Shown here piece by piece: positions 1 to 11,684 of a stretch of DNA of 64,000 bases (position 1 is its first letter; each line of letters opens with the position of its first letter). Below the pieces are notes generated by a model, which saw nothing but the letters and a program-made list of their open reading frames with translations, was not told the DNA's origin and made no database searches. A program made the translations under genes and the position numbers. Source of the stretch: Purpureocillium takamizusanense (Eukaryota > Ascomycota > Sordariomycetes > Hypocreales > Ophiocordycipitaceae). The DNA lies in contig NC_063073.1 in NCBI RefSeq assembly GCF_022605165.1, positions 372,001 to 436,000 of the forward strand, read 5' to 3'.

Positions 1-1164
1 GCATGGCGAACTCTCTACTAGCTGGCGGGACTGCTCAGTGGACTCGAGGAGCTGGCTTGCGCTGGCTCAAGCCGCTGCGCACTGGCGGGCAGCCCGTTCC
101 AGGTCCTCACCTCACCTAAAAGCACCTACCTAGTAACTGAACATGTCCAGACCCCGACGCCTCTCAGTAGAGGCACGACTGACCCACCGGGCCGCGGCCG
201 CCCAGCCACCACCCCTCGCATCCACTGGACTCCTCACCACGGTTTCCCCCCCAAAGCGTCGCGGTCGCGCGTCCTCGACACGCCCCGACACGAGGCAACC
301 GCGAAACCGACACGTCTCGATTAATTGATTTCTCGGCCTCGCACCCATTCCACCACGCGCTACACGGCTTCGCAAGACCTGTCGCATCCCGTCGCAGCAC
401 CCGCAACGTCCCGCACGGCCTGTGCATGACTGGTACATGTCATTTTGCGTTTGGGTGTTTGCGCTGCAGCTTTCCCAAGCCCCACGCCGGGCCGTTCTCA
501 TCCATTGACTGAGCCTGCCGACGACTCGCACACGCTGCTGCGACACGACATCATCACCATCGCCAGCATCGCCATTGTTCATCAGGCCAAAGACGTGGCT
601 TGCCTGCCTGCCTGCACGCACTCAAGGCCAGAGCCACTTGCACACAAACCCGGGGCTCGTGCTCCCACGCCCGCTGCCAGTCGCCGAGTGGAGGCGTGCT
701 GGACTGGACTGGACTGGACTGGCGCTCCCTCCCCCCTCTTCGGGCTCGCTAAATAAGTTGTCGGAAAAAGAGGCACGCTTATTAGTTACAAGCCCACCCT
801 CGCTTCCTCTGCCGCCCGCGCTTCCCTCGCTTGCCTACACGCACTCCAGCTGAGCCTCGACCGCAATCCATCAGCTCATCGCACCGCTTGCCACGACCAG
901 GACGAGGCCGGCCCACGATACGAGCGATCGATCGCAGCTCGACTTTTGCGCTGCGTCGAGCACGCGCTTGCGGCACGGCACCATTTACACTGACTGCCCT
1001 TGCCCACGCAAAGGCCATCGCGCCGCGTGCACGCTTGCAGGCCCGAGCCCGAGCCGCCAGGGTTCTCCCACGGCAACGTCGAGCATTCACAAGCGCCCAT
1101 CCCTCGACGCCCCTTCATTTCAAACACCCTCCCGCCGCGCACGATAGGCTCTCGCCAATTCACA
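1..1164. other. Upstream region of the APSES factor gene
   Basis: No convincing gene. The stretch is C-rich on the + strand, typical of fungal promoter and leader DNA. It carries a short ACTGG repeat near 700-722. Several open frames cross it, including one that runs into the downstream gene from about 831, but they lack conserved sequence and read as low-complexity R/A/P protein. The transcription start cannot be located. Confidence 0.6.
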
Positions 1165-3707
1165 ATGCCGTCGGCGTCGCAGTCATCACAGCAATCTTTC
1201 ACCATGAGCCAACAGTCGCAGCCGAGGCACTCTGCCTCGTTCCACCAGGGCTACAATGGCCCGGCGGAAGCGCCCCAAATCTACTCCGTATGTCCTCCGC
1301 AGCGAGACTTCTGGCCGACCCTAAGCTAATTTGTCGTTTCTCACAGGCCTCGTACTCAGGCGTCGATGTGTACGAAATGGAAGTCAACAATGTCGCCGTC
1401 ATGCGCCGGCGCCACGACTCATGGCTCAACGCAACCCAGATCCTCAAGGTTGCCGGCGTCGACAAGGGCAAGCGCACCAAGATCCTCGAAAAGGAGATTC
1501 AGACTGGTGAGCACGAAAAGGTCCAGGGCGGCTACGGCAAGTACCAAGGCACCTGGATAAAATTCGAGCGTGGCGTTGAAGTATGCCGCCAATACGGCGT
1601 CGAAGAGATGCTTCGGCCGCTCTTGACGTACGACATGGGCCAAGACGGCGGCGTCGCTGGCAGGGGAGACTTCAACACGCCCACCAAGGAGCAAGCCATG
1701 GCTGCGCAGAGAAAGCGTCTCTACAACTCCAGTGTCGATGGCAGACCCAATGGCCTGTCAGGCACCTTTTTCAAGAACATCTCCAGCACCGCGAGCCACG
1801 CTGTCGCCGCTATTAGCAAGGCACGATTCGACTCGCCTGGTCCTAGGAGCCGCAACGGGCCGACCCGAGCACCCAGCTTCAGCCGGCAGCCTTCTATGCA
1901 GAATGGAGATGAATTCCCTGGCAACTCCCAGCAGAGCTACGCCTCCGACTATGGGCAGGGGGTGGACTCGGCCTACTCGACCCAGCAGCAGAACAACGAA
2001 AACGGCGCGGCACCCGACAACGAGCCCCCGCGAAAGCGACAACGAGTGACGATGACGCCGGCCGATATGTTTGGAGGCAGTTATAACCAGAATGTGGAAG
2101 CGTACGCCGCGACATTTCCCGGCTCGCCCACAGAACCCAATGAGTCTTTCATTTACACGCAGAGCGCCGTGCATGACCGAACCCCGAACGAAGACGGCAA
2201 TGGCTCTCTCCCTCCCCTCCCCTACGAGATGTCTCCCGATATCGAGACGAAACGCAGCATGCTCATGGGCCTCTTCATGGACTCCTCGGCATCTGACACC
2301 TCCAAGCACGACATGCTCCAGACCTTTACGCCGCACGAGCTCGACATGCCCATCGACCCTCAAAGCCACACCGCCCTCCACTGGGCGGCAACTCTTGCCC
2401 GCATGCCTCTCCTGCGCGCGCTCATAGCGGCTGGGGCATCTCCGTATCGTGTGAACGCTTCTGGTGAAACGGCGCTCATGCGTGCTTGCCTGGTCACCAA
2501 CTCCATGGACCACGGCTCCTTTCCGGACTTGCTCGAGGTTCTGGGGAGCACGATTGAGGCTCGCGATCACAAGGGTAGGACCGTGCTCCATCACATTGCA
2601 GTCACCAGCGCAGTCAAGGGACGCAACGCGGCCAGTCGCTACTACCTTGAGAGCCTTCTTGAGTGGGTTGTCCGGCAGGGTAGCGTTCCCAGCAGTCAGA
2701 ACCCACAAGCCAACGGCAATCCACCGAGCAGCTCGCAGTCTGCGGCGCCGAAAATGGGCATTGCGCGGTTCATGACCGAGATTGTCAACGCCCAGGACAG
2801 CTCGGGTGACACGGCGCTGAACATCGCTGCGAGAATCGGGAACCGGAGCATCATCTCACAACTGCTCGAGGTTGGGGCCGACCCCAACATTGCAAACCGC
2901 GTTGGCCTTCGGCCGCTTGACTTTGGCATCGGCGGTGACAATACGGAGGAGCAGACGAACGGGGAGGGGCCGGCTGAGAAGAACGGCGCCCCGGGCTCCA
3001 GCCAGCGGACCCGAGAGAGCAGCGACGAGATCATCGCCTGTAAGGCTTCCTTACTCAGGCAAGCCTGTGAGAACAACGCTGACCAAGATGTAGCAATTAC
3101 GCATTTGCTCAATGAAACAGGCGCCACTTTCCAGCAAGAGATGAAGTCCAAACAAGCATCCCTAGATGCCCTGCACGCAACCCTTCGAACAACCTCTACT
3201 CAGCTCGGTGAAGCGCGACGCAACATCGAGCATCTGACTGCCACGGTGAAGAAGCAACAACTGGCCCGCCAAAAGGTCGCGAATCTCGCTCACGCGCGTG
3301 AGGATGAGCAGCTACGGCTCATGAACGAGCAGAATCACTCGTCGCAGCCGAACCCTTCGTCTTCTTGGGAGACAGAGCTGTCGGCCATGCTCGAAGCCGC
3401 AGACGAGTCAGCCGCGGGCGGAGGCGTCGAAGGCATGCTGCCCTCGGCGAGCGTCCTACGGGCACGCATCCGCGCTCTCGAGGGTCGGCGAGACTTTACG
3501 CGCAAGATGGTGCAGGCCCTCCAGCTCCGCAGTCGGGACGTTGAGGTCAAATACCGCCGCGTCGTCGCCCTCTGCACAGGCGTGCAGGAAGCCGAAGTGG
3601 ACGCTGTTGTCGATAACCTGCTCAAGGCAGTCGAGAGCGAGCGAGAAGAGCTCGATATTGGGCGCGTGAGGAGATTCCTCGGCGGCGTCGAGGGTGTGGT
3701 CCACTAG
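1165..3707 (+). CDS. mbp1: APSES/KilA-N transcription factor with ankyrin repeats, MBF subunit type (Mbp1/Swi4/Res2)
   Basis: Likely DNA-binding subunit of the MBF/SBF cell-cycle complex that drives G1/S genes from MCB/SCB sites in the nucleus. Two exons, 1165-1287 and 1347-3707; the 59-nt intron starts GTATGT and ends CACAG, giving 827 aa. The KilA-N/APSES domain occupies about residues 42-130, with the hallmark MRRRHDSWLNATQILK followed by GKRTKILEKE and YGKYQGTWI. A basic NLS (PPRKRQRV) lies near 268-275. Ankyrin repeats run at about 368-465 and 525-570, and a coiled-coil/heterodimerisation region fills the last 200 residues. This order and length match fungal Mbp1 orthologues. The start ATG follows CACA and begins MPSASQSSQQ; an upstream open extension to about 831 skips the intron and is not supported. 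Whether it is the Mbp1 or Swi4 counterpart cannot be settled from sequence alone. Confidence 0.93.
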
Positions 3708-4569
3708 TAGCGCGGCCACACACCATCAACTGTGTGTTCCCACGCGCGTCGCGCCGACGATGTACTCGTAATGTCTATACCTCCTTGCTTTTGTTGTCCT
3801 GGGCGAGCCATGTCAGGATAGGAGAGGGCCATGCGCCGGGTACGATGAGGTGTTCACCGGGGGGGGGGCGCTGCTTGGCTTGGCTTTGATGTGCATGGCC
3901 TTTTTCTTCTCTCTCTCTTTCATGTTTCCTTTGCCGAGCCGCCGATGCGGTGGGCGAAGGCGGAGGGCTGGCGTATCGGTGATGAGGAGCTCGCATTGGC
4001 TTTTACGCACGCATGTAGGCGTCGGGGAGGAGATATCACGGGATTACTGGGCTTGTTTTTTTCCTTTCCCCTGTTGCTTCGTTGGCAACCCATCCGCATA
4101 GGGGAGGAGGCATGGATTGTGCCGAATAGTGTCAAAAGAAGAGGGTGCACGATTCTGTGCGGTTCTTGCGAGGTTCTGCGTACATGATTCGTGGGTTTAT
4201 ACACGACGCAACTAGCTACTAACCTACCTAGTAGTACCCTGACTTGACAGTCTAAGTACCTAGCATGAGTACAGTATACACGTTCCTATTCGATAGTGGG
4301 TGGCGAAAAGAGACCTCTTTGCTTGTGCCAAGGGGAAACGCTGCATCGATGGCCGAGCGGACGTGACGCATGCTTGCTGTGTAATACAACGATGTACTTT
4401 GTAGTAGTAGTAGATGATGGGGGGTGCCTCCGCCAACGCCTCGCAATGCATATAATACGACCCATTCTCATCTTCGGCACATGGGGACGGACCAGAGAAA
4501 GTAGTTCCGTCACGGGCCGCGATGGAGGTAGGAAGGAAGGGGGGGAACAGAACAGGGAACTCGCAAGCC
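3708..4569. other. Convergent intergenic region
   Basis: It lies between the 3' ends of two convergent genes and should hold both 3' UTRs. There is a G run at about 3859-3867, a T-rich block near 4050 and a cluster of CTAACCTACCTAGTAGTACC-like words near 4208-4240. No gene is supported. Confidence 0.6.
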
Positions 4570-6680
4570 CTACGCCGGCGTCCCGTCGCGGTACACGCCC
4601 TCCCAGCGCTCCTCCACGTTGCCGACCTTCTTCTTGAGCTCGGCGATCTCGCCGTCGAGCTCGTCCGCGTTCCTCGACAGCGCGCTCACCTCCTCGAAGC
4701 GGCGCGAGCGCGTCGCCAGGCGGAGCATGTCGTCGACCATGAACTTCTGCTCCTCGAGCACGGCGAGCCGCTCCCGCAGCTCCCTCTCCTCCGTCTCGAG
4801 CTGGCTGACCATGGTGCTCGTCTCGCTGGGGGCCTGCGAGGCCGTCTCCGAGTCCGCGAGCTCCGTGTGCCGCAGGCTGGACGTGGAGTGCGTCGGCGTG
4901 GCGGAGAGGAAGCGCGACGACGTCGACGGCGTGGACCGGTGGCGGAGGAGGCCCGGTAGGCTCTTGAGCGGTAGCATGTTGGTGTGCAGGAAGGTGCTCG
5001 AGTATCGATAGACGGCTTCCTGCAGCCGCTTCTGCGTCGGGCTGTCTGTCGGCAGGTTTCGCATCCGCTTGGCCGCCGTGCCGTACTTGCCGAAGCTGTC
5101 AATCAGTCGCTTGCGTATCTTGCTTGCCTCCTGGATCTGCGCATGCGTCGGCGGTGGTTTCGACAGGTCGATTTCGCCATTGCTCGACTTCTCCGGCTGC
5201 AGTGCCAGCAGAGCTCGATGGAATGATGGCAAGAGTTGGCGTATCCCGCGCTCAAACTGGCGGAGGGTCTCGTACGCCCTCTGGTCCCGGGGTTTGTGTT
5301 GAAGGGACGCTGTAAAGTCACGGCCCGAGAATATGGTGTGGTTGCACTCTCTGCACATCCTGATGCTCACATGCATCGCATCTGCCCCGTTGGCCTGCGG
5401 CTTCTCTTCTGAAGTCTTCTTCGCTACCTGCTGTCAGCATTCGCGCAGGCTGGATGGTAAGCACAGGGCGGAACATACAACCAGCGACATTGAGCCCAAC
5501 CTCCAGCGAGCAGCCGGTTTGTGGGTCAGCGCAAACCACGCGACCGCATATCCGGCAGTGATGTCGCCTGAACGTCCAGGAGCCAAATTCTTGCTGGCAA
5601 AAGGGGCACTTGGGCACCGTCTCGTCCACCTCCCATGTGACGACGGACTGTTCCAGCAGCTTGCGGGTGTCTTTCTGGCCCATAAAAGACGACACCGGAG
5701 CCAGGAGCGAGCCATTCGACGCTGTCGTGTTCTCGGGGGCATCCGCCAGGAGGCGCGTCAGTTTGGTCAGCCGCTTTTCTAGCCGCGACACCTCCAGATT
5801 CTGTCTCTCGACCTTTTTCCGCCGTATTTCCGCAAAGGCATCCATGTGATCGACAGAAACCCCGACGTGGTCGTTATAGCCTTCTCTTGACTTGTAGCAC
5901 GTCTCACAGACTCTAGCCCAGAAGCCCCGCACCGGTTCGTGGTTTGCGCTTCTGCTCAGCTTCATCTGATACATGGTGTGCTCCTCGCAAAATAACCGCC
6001 CACACTTCCTGCAGTTGATACTCCCGTTTATGGGCCCGAGGCCCTTGCCGCACGCAGGGTCCGTACAAACATCGTAAGCAGTTGACCGCTGCCAGTGATT
6101 TCGTGTTATGAGTTCGTCAGGGTCGACAGGCCCGTCGTGGTTGATCTTGCTGGCTAAAGCCGGCGTAGGAACGTGGTTCGACTCGTTGGATTCGAAGACC
6201 TCGAGACCGCGAATTTTCTGATTGATGATAGAGAGAGGCTGGAAGCGCTTCGCCTTCAGAACTTGCTTGTCGAACCACGTCTTGACCTCGTCCTGCTCTT
6301 CTTCGGGCAGCTCTTGATGGTTGTCGTCGATGTGCCGATTCAGCTGCAACAATGTGACCTGACCCTGTTAATCGTCGCAAGTGTATGGAGAAAACTGCCA
6401 GGCCTACCATTTCCTCGTTGCAAATCGGGCAAACAAGTGCCGAGGCGTCGGCCGCGTTGCCCTTGGACTGCGCTCCCACGCTGATGCTTGAACCAATGTC
6501 CTGGCTAAAGTCGGGGAGACTGCCGCTGGCATCCGGCGACGAGGACGGCGACCCGATCGAAATCGTGCTTTCCGAGGGAGCCAAGGGGCTGGCAGAGCGA
6601 GGAAGCGTCGGCGGCGCGGGCGGCGCAAGCCCTTTGCCGCTGCCCAGAATGCGACCGCCGCCGAGCTTCCGGCCAGACAT
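4570..6680 (-). CDS. vac1: Vac1/Pep7-type double-FYVE endosomal tethering protein (rabenosyn-like)
   Basis: Expected to bind PI3P on endosomes and link Rab5/Vps21, Vps45 and the t-SNARE in Golgi-to-endosome traffic. Three exons on the minus strand: 6680-6408, 6358-5479 and 5423-4570, giving 668 aa. Intron 1 (49 nt) starts GTAGGC; intron 2 (55 nt) starts GTATGT with branch GCTGAC. The start is the ATG of MSGRKLGGGRILGSGK, a typical Vac1 N-terminus; an open extension to 6830 looks spurious. A C2H2 finger (CPIC...H...H, about residues 84-106) spans intron 1. A first degenerate FYVE lies near 185-265, and a second with the canonical FRRHHCRICG signature lies near 340-430, interrupted by intron 2. 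The C-terminal 90 residues are coiled coil. Domain order agrees with yeast Vac1. It is divergent from the Met8 gene, 497 nt away. Confidence 0.93.
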
Positions 6681-7177
6681 GGCGGCGGCGGGCGACGGGG
6701 CGAGCGAGGTGTTAGCCGGGTCACAGCAGCTCGGGCTCGGAGGGAGCAGATGACCGCGGCTGGCCGGACCGTGCCTCGACTGCTTGGTGCAGCATGCTAC
6801 GTCCACGAATGCGGAAAGCTGCGCAGCCAAGGTAATAAGGGTGTAGGTAGAGCTGGAGACACCGACAGGTGACGAAACGCTGGATGCGAGGGCGTGCCAG
6901 CAGCCGTGTCAGCCGCCGCCTGACGTGCGTTCCCCCGCCATGTTAGTGAGGGACGGGATTTTGTGGTGCCAACTGGTGGCCGGCTTGGGTACCCCGCTAT
7001 GTATTTGGTGGGAGCTTGCCCCCGGCTGCTCCCAGCGTCTTATCGCAGCTTATCGCCCTGACCGTCCTCACTGTTCAGGCTCACTCGTTTTAGCGCCCGC
7101 CGGCTGCGTCCACGACTAGCTTCGTGCCACTGCCGACAATCGGATCCTGCTTCTGCACCTGCACACAGCGTCCAGGA
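6681..7177. promoter_or_regulatory. Divergent promoter between vac1 and met8
   Basis: A 497-nt spacer separates two outward-facing start codons, so it must contain both promoters. I see no clear TATA box or shared operator. Confidence 0.6.
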
Positions 7178-8062
7178 ATGGCAAAGACGTTCCCCGAAGT
7201 GCAGCCCGGCGGCAGCTTGATCCTTGCATGGCAGGTCAAGGACAGAAAGGTCCTTGTGGTCGGCGGAGGTGAAGTACGAGCACTCACGACTGCCGCAGCG
7301 CAGGTACATCCAGGACACTGCTAAACTAACACGCCCAGGTCGCTGCCGGACGAATCCTCAACTGCCTCAATGCCGATGCCAACATCACCGTCGTCTGCCC
7401 AGCGTCGGGCCTGAACGAGGAAGTCGCTTTCCGAGTAGCACAGAAACAGGTTACACACGTCGATCGAGTCTTCGAGCCGTCAGACCTTGATGGGGCAGAC
7501 ATGGTGCTTGTGGCCATCGACGACCCGGCGGCGTCGACCACCATCTGGAAGCTCTGCAAGGAGAAGAAGGTGCCCGCCAACATCGCCGACGTCCCGCCGG
7601 AATGCGACTTTTACTTTGGAAGCGTACATCGAGATGGACCGCTGCAGATTATGGTCAGCACGAACGGCAAGGGGCCACGTCTGGCGGCGTCTCTCCGGCG
7701 GTTCATTGCTGGCCAACTGCCCAAGAATTGCGGCAATGCAATCGAAGCCATCGGCGAGCTGAGAACCAAGTTACGCAAGGTTGCACCGAATCCGGAGGAC
7801 GGGCCTAAGCGGATGCGATGGTTAGTATCACAACTAGGCCGGCGAGACTGCGCTGACACGGTCTAGGATGTCCAAGGTCAGCGATACGTACAAGTGGGAG
7901 GACATGTGCAACCTCACCGAGGAAGACATGGAGAACCTCTTGCTCTTCTATCCTGCTAACAAGGTTCCCGCCATCGATGTCTTGTTTGCGCTGCGGGGCG
8001 GCACCGACGTTAAGAAGCTTGACGTGTTTGACGGATCGTTTGGGTTCAGCATTGGGGTCTGA
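7178..8062 (+). CDS. met8: Sirohaem synthase, bifunctional dehydrogenase/ferrochelatase (Met8)
   Basis: Converts precorrin-2 to sirohydrochlorin with NAD+ and inserts Fe2+, making sirohaem for sulfite and nitrite reductases. Exons 7178-7273, 7339-7820 and 7867-8062 give 257 aa, close to yeast Met8 (274). Intron 1 (65 nt) starts GTACGA with branch CTAAC; intron 2 (46 nt) starts GTTAGT with branch GCTGAC. Joining exon 1 to exon 2 restores the nucleotide-binding loop VVGGGEVAAGR near residues 26-36. Also visible are the conserved ADVPPECDFYFG segment and MVSTNGKGPRLAASLR. The C-terminal helical part begins near the third exon. The start at MAKTFPEVQPGGSL is the first ATG compatible with the family N-terminus. 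Confidence 0.92.
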
Positions 8063-8602
8063 CGGAAGCATTGTGTGGCGTTGGACGATGTCTTCGCATC
8101 CTTAGTATATTGACTCGAGACTGCTAGTCTCTGAGTTGTGTGTTTCGTTGTACAATTGTACGAAGTATATGGATAGCACCTGGAGTATTGTGTGTATGGG
8201 AACAGTACATGGATGGATATTGGAAGAAACTTTTACCAGACTGAATTCATAGTAAGAGAAAGCCTCAGCGCCTGCTTGTATGTATGCTCGACAAAGCAGG
8301 TTGTCGGTCGTCGCCTCGATGCGCGTGAGGGTGTTTCAATGGCCACACTTAGCGGATTAGTCATCCGCGTTGGTGCTGTGAGATGGATCGCGACGACCTC
8401 ACTGACTGAGACTCAACCGGGACAGTCTCCCAATACAATCGCCTTCCCAAAACAGTTCATCTCGAACAAAAATACAAGGACGACGCGTCTTTTGGCTGAA
8501 ATTTTAATTTCTGAAACGGTTCTCACTATACATTCTACGATCAATCACCTAGCGCGCGTCAACCGTCAGCGCGTGTGAGCCTACGCCGGCCCGGCCGCAA
8601 AT
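8063..8602. other. Intergenic, met8 3' end and fta1 promoter
   Basis: Spacer between two same-strand genes, more AT-rich than its surroundings. It contains an ACGCGT hexamer, listed separately. No coding signal. Confidence 0.55.
8483..8488 (+). promoter_or_regulatory. ACGCGT (MCB-like) hexamer upstream of fta1
   Basis: An exact MluI cell-cycle box lies 115 nt before the fta1 start codon. MBF binds such sites in yeasts, and an MBF-type factor is encoded at 1165-3707. ACGCGT also occurs elsewhere in this GC-rich window (for example 11124 and 58095), so chance is possible. Confidence 0.35.
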
Positions 8603-9823
8603 ATGCCACCACGACGGGCGGGACCACGAGTTGCGCCAAGCTCTCACGAGGAGCCCGGCGAGGAGCTTACTCCCCCATTCTTCAACACTACCTTTTCAAC
8701 ACACCGCGTCTCGCCACTATTCGTCGGTGCCGAGGGCCTGACGAGCGCACGACTGCAGCATCTCGCACGGCGGCTACGCGACACGCTCGTGGGCGACGTC
8801 GTGCGTGGCATCCAAGTTGGACTTGAGGCGGCCGATACGCCTATGGGACAAGTCGGCGCCCTCAGGGCGGTGTCGATTCGTTGGTTCCAAGCGCATGGAC
8901 TCCTTGGTGACGCGACAGCTGGGGACGAGTTGGAACGAGACGATTCATGGAGTAGACTGTCGGAGGAACAGAGACGAGGTCTTTGGGTCGAAATCCGACA
9001 CGAGAATGCAACGTATGTGGCGATACTGCTGCCAGCTTTCTCAACAAGCCAGGAGGCGCCAAAGTCATTTCCTTGGGACGCCGAGATGGGTGCCAGAGCT
9101 GCTGGGCAGGCCGACGACTCTCACTTCGTCTCACTCCCGCTGCTCCTTCTACGAATGCCGCAAGCATTGAAGGCTGTCATCAGCGAGTGGCTGTCCACTG
9201 TCTTCGATTGCCGCGTGAGCAAGTTGGTTTTGGGAACCAAGACGCTCGTCAGCGTCTGGGAGGGCTGGATCAAGACTGGGGGCATCCCCAGCAAGGGACC
9301 AGACTTTGTGTTGACTCTGTCCTTCCATGCCCCTATCTCAGACTCCCGGAATGCCATAGCGGACTCCGATGATGAGGCCAACTCGAAAGAGGAGTCTGGA
9401 TTGAGAGCTTTGGAGATAACGATATCTCCGTCAGACCTGCGACGCTTCGTCCGCGCCGGAGAAGAAGACGGATCGCACCAATCCTCCACTACGGATACCT
9501 GGTCTAGCGACGCCCGCGAACGTCGGAGGCTCGTGGGGGGAAACGCCGATGATGGATGGGCCTGGCGCTCGAGCGATCATCCTCCCGATCAGCCCTTTAC
9601 GGAGGCACTCGCAAGATACCTGGACCACCATCTGGCACTGAACCTGTTCCATCCAGGCGTACGTGTCGTGCAAATATCCTGCGGATCGTTTGTGCTGGCA
9701 CAGTCCAAGCTCAAGGTCGTGAAGCTGGGAGACGTGACGGCGGACCTGGCGCGTGCGGCGTGGATGTTTGTGACGCAGCTGGGCGCGAGACTGCAAGACG
9801 ACGTCCTAGCGACCGTCAAGTGA
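8603..9823 (+). CDS. fta1: Fta1-like (CENP-L) Sim4/CCAN kinetochore subunit
   Basis: A single open frame of 406 aa with no intron needed. The N-terminal block FNTTFSTHRVSPLFVG followed by LARRLRDTLVGDVVRGIQVG resembles what I recall of fungal Fta1, the CENP-L counterpart in the inner-kinetochore Sim4/CCAN complex that binds centromeric nucleosomes with CENP-N (Mis15). The middle has a hydrophobic block, PLLLLRMPQALKAVISEWL, then FDCRVSKLVLGTKTLVSVWEGWI. An acidic Ser-rich insert near residues 250-265 is probably disordered. There is no signal peptide, TM segment or catalytic motif, consistent with a structural subunit. The ATG at 8603 precedes PPRRAGPR, a basic start usual in this family. The assignment rests on recognition of the conserved blocks only. 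Confidence 0.72.
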   Translation: MPPRRAGPRVAPSSHEEPGEELTPPFFNTTFSTHRVSPLFVGAEGLTSARLQHLARRLRDTLVGDVVRGIQVGLEAADTPMGQVGALRAVSIRWFQAHGLLGDATAGDELERDDSWSRLSEEQRRGLWVEIRHENATYVAILLPAFSTSQEAPKSFPWDAEMGARAAGQADDSHFVSLPLLLLRMPQALKAVISEWLSTVFDCRVSKLVLGTKTLVSVWEGWIKTGGIPSKGPDFVLTLSFHAPISDSRNAIADSDDEANSKEESGLRALEITISPSDLRRFVRAGEEDGSHQSSTTDTWSSDARERRRLVGGNADDGWAWRSSDHPPDQPFTEALARYLDHHLALNLFHPGVRVVQISCGSFVLAQSKLKVVKLGDVTADLARAAWMFVTQLGARLQDDVLATVK

Positions 9824-11684
9824 GCCGGAGCTGGTAGCAAAGCGACACTCGCGGACAACCCGGAGAGGCGAAAGTGAGCCAGTCGTGCTACTGCGCTGCC
9901 AGTCTTGGTGGCTGAGTGCCGGACACGGAGGCAGCGGGGTTGGCGGCACATTGCTCAAACGTCGCGGTTGCACACGCCTCCTTATGGTGGCCGTTCGTTT
10001 TCTGGACAGGGCCTGACACGCATGGCTAGTGGCACAACCCAACCGACACAATGCTTGAGCCTCCCACCAGCCAGAATGCGCCTCAACCGCCGCGATTTGT
10101 GGAAGAGCGATCGCTTGCGCGGGGGCAGCATCGACTACGACCTCAAACACGATGTATGGGCACATGACCAAGCCGTCGGGCTATACCTTGCCCACCACCA
10201 ACATCTTCGATCCAAGCGCAGACCGCCTCAGTTTCAAGGCGAGCGGGGGAGAAAACAACCAGCGTCTTGGAGACGACATCGTGAGCTCGCTTGAAGCCAC
10301 GTGGTAGGCACATCCGGCGACCTCGCTGTCACGTAAGTCGACAGATGGATGGACATGATGCAGATTGTTCAAGCGGTCAGCATTGGCTAGCATCCATGCA
10401 GTCATGTCCAGCATGTGCTAGCGCAGGGCCGGGACGATCCCGAAAAGGCTGTTGGTGCGTGTCTGTTGGCCGGGCTCATCCCCAACGGCTTTCTCATCGT
10501 TCTTCTGCATCATATAGTAATGGTGGGCAGGTACAGTAATAAGGGATCTGTCGACTGACGGCTCGGAAAGCATCCATTCATGGCAGCCAGCCAACAAAGG
10601 GCATCGACCGCGTGGTTCTCTGCATGTTGGAGACCCCGCACGGTGGCGTGTGTCGGTGTAAGTGGGATTTTGAAGGAGGTGCCGTGCTGGAAATAGAAGT
10701 TGCCTTTCCATTAGACATCGAAACCCCACGGTACCGACATCGGGGGTGCAGGTGCCCGTGCTCAGTGCGTGCCCCAAGGACGCATTTACAGCCATTCTCA
10801 CGATGCCGAACTTTGTGACATTGGCCACGGAAACCATTGGGGCCCCATGTCTCACGAAACAATGTATACTCATCTTATCTTGCCAGCTGTCAGACGTCAA
10901 GCGAATGTTTGCCAACTCATCCGGCGAGAACACAGCACAACACGCCAGGCACGACACCTGCCGCTTGCGGCCCGTTGGGGTGGATGGTACCAGACTAAAC
11001 TCTCACACGTCTCAACTGGAGGGGGGGAGGGGGGAACAATTCCCTTGACTAACATGTCGGCCCCGAAGGGGCAAGAATGCATCCACGAACCCACTTTTGC
11101 CCGGGCCTGGCGGTGCCTCCGGCACGCGTGGCCCTGAAATCAATCAATTACCGGCTCGTGTCGGCATCCGACGGGCCACGGCGTCGGTGGAGATGGGACT
11201 CGGGATGGGCGGCGGCGCTGGTCCCCCGCTGCAGAGTTTGGTCTGGCCACCGATCCGGGCGGCGTGGCTGCTCGACGCTGGTGGTGGTGGTGGTGGTCAC
11301 TGGTGGTGCTGCGATGGCGGAGGCGGAGGCGTTTGCTTTTCCCCCCAACAAGCAAGTGGGAAGGAATGATAGATAAGTAACGCGCAATCGACCTCGTACT
11401 TGTCCGATCAGGCTCCATTGCTATCAGTCACGTCGTCATCCTCGATTGACTGGCTTTGTCCACACGGCTTCGCTCGCTGGTCGACTGTCGATCGTTGTTT
11501 TGTACCCCAAGGAAAGAGAGACAGAGGGCGAGAAACAGAGAGAGGCAGTGGCAGAGACGCGCAGAAGGAAAGGGCATCACGACAGATGGCCGTAATACAC
11601 GAGACGGGCTACGACTACGACGGAGGAATCGACCCTACACAGGCACACGCAACGACGGAGAGACAAACAACGACGACCGCTACG
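9824..11684. other. Intergenic, fta1 to threonine aldolase
   Basis: About 1.9 kb. The longest open frames (for example 10418-10957 on the minus strand) lack domains, signal peptides or plausible composition. The last 150 nt before the next gene are purine-rich (GAGA/AGAGAG around 11513-11575), suggesting the leader of that gene. No RNA gene recognised. Confidence 0.5.
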
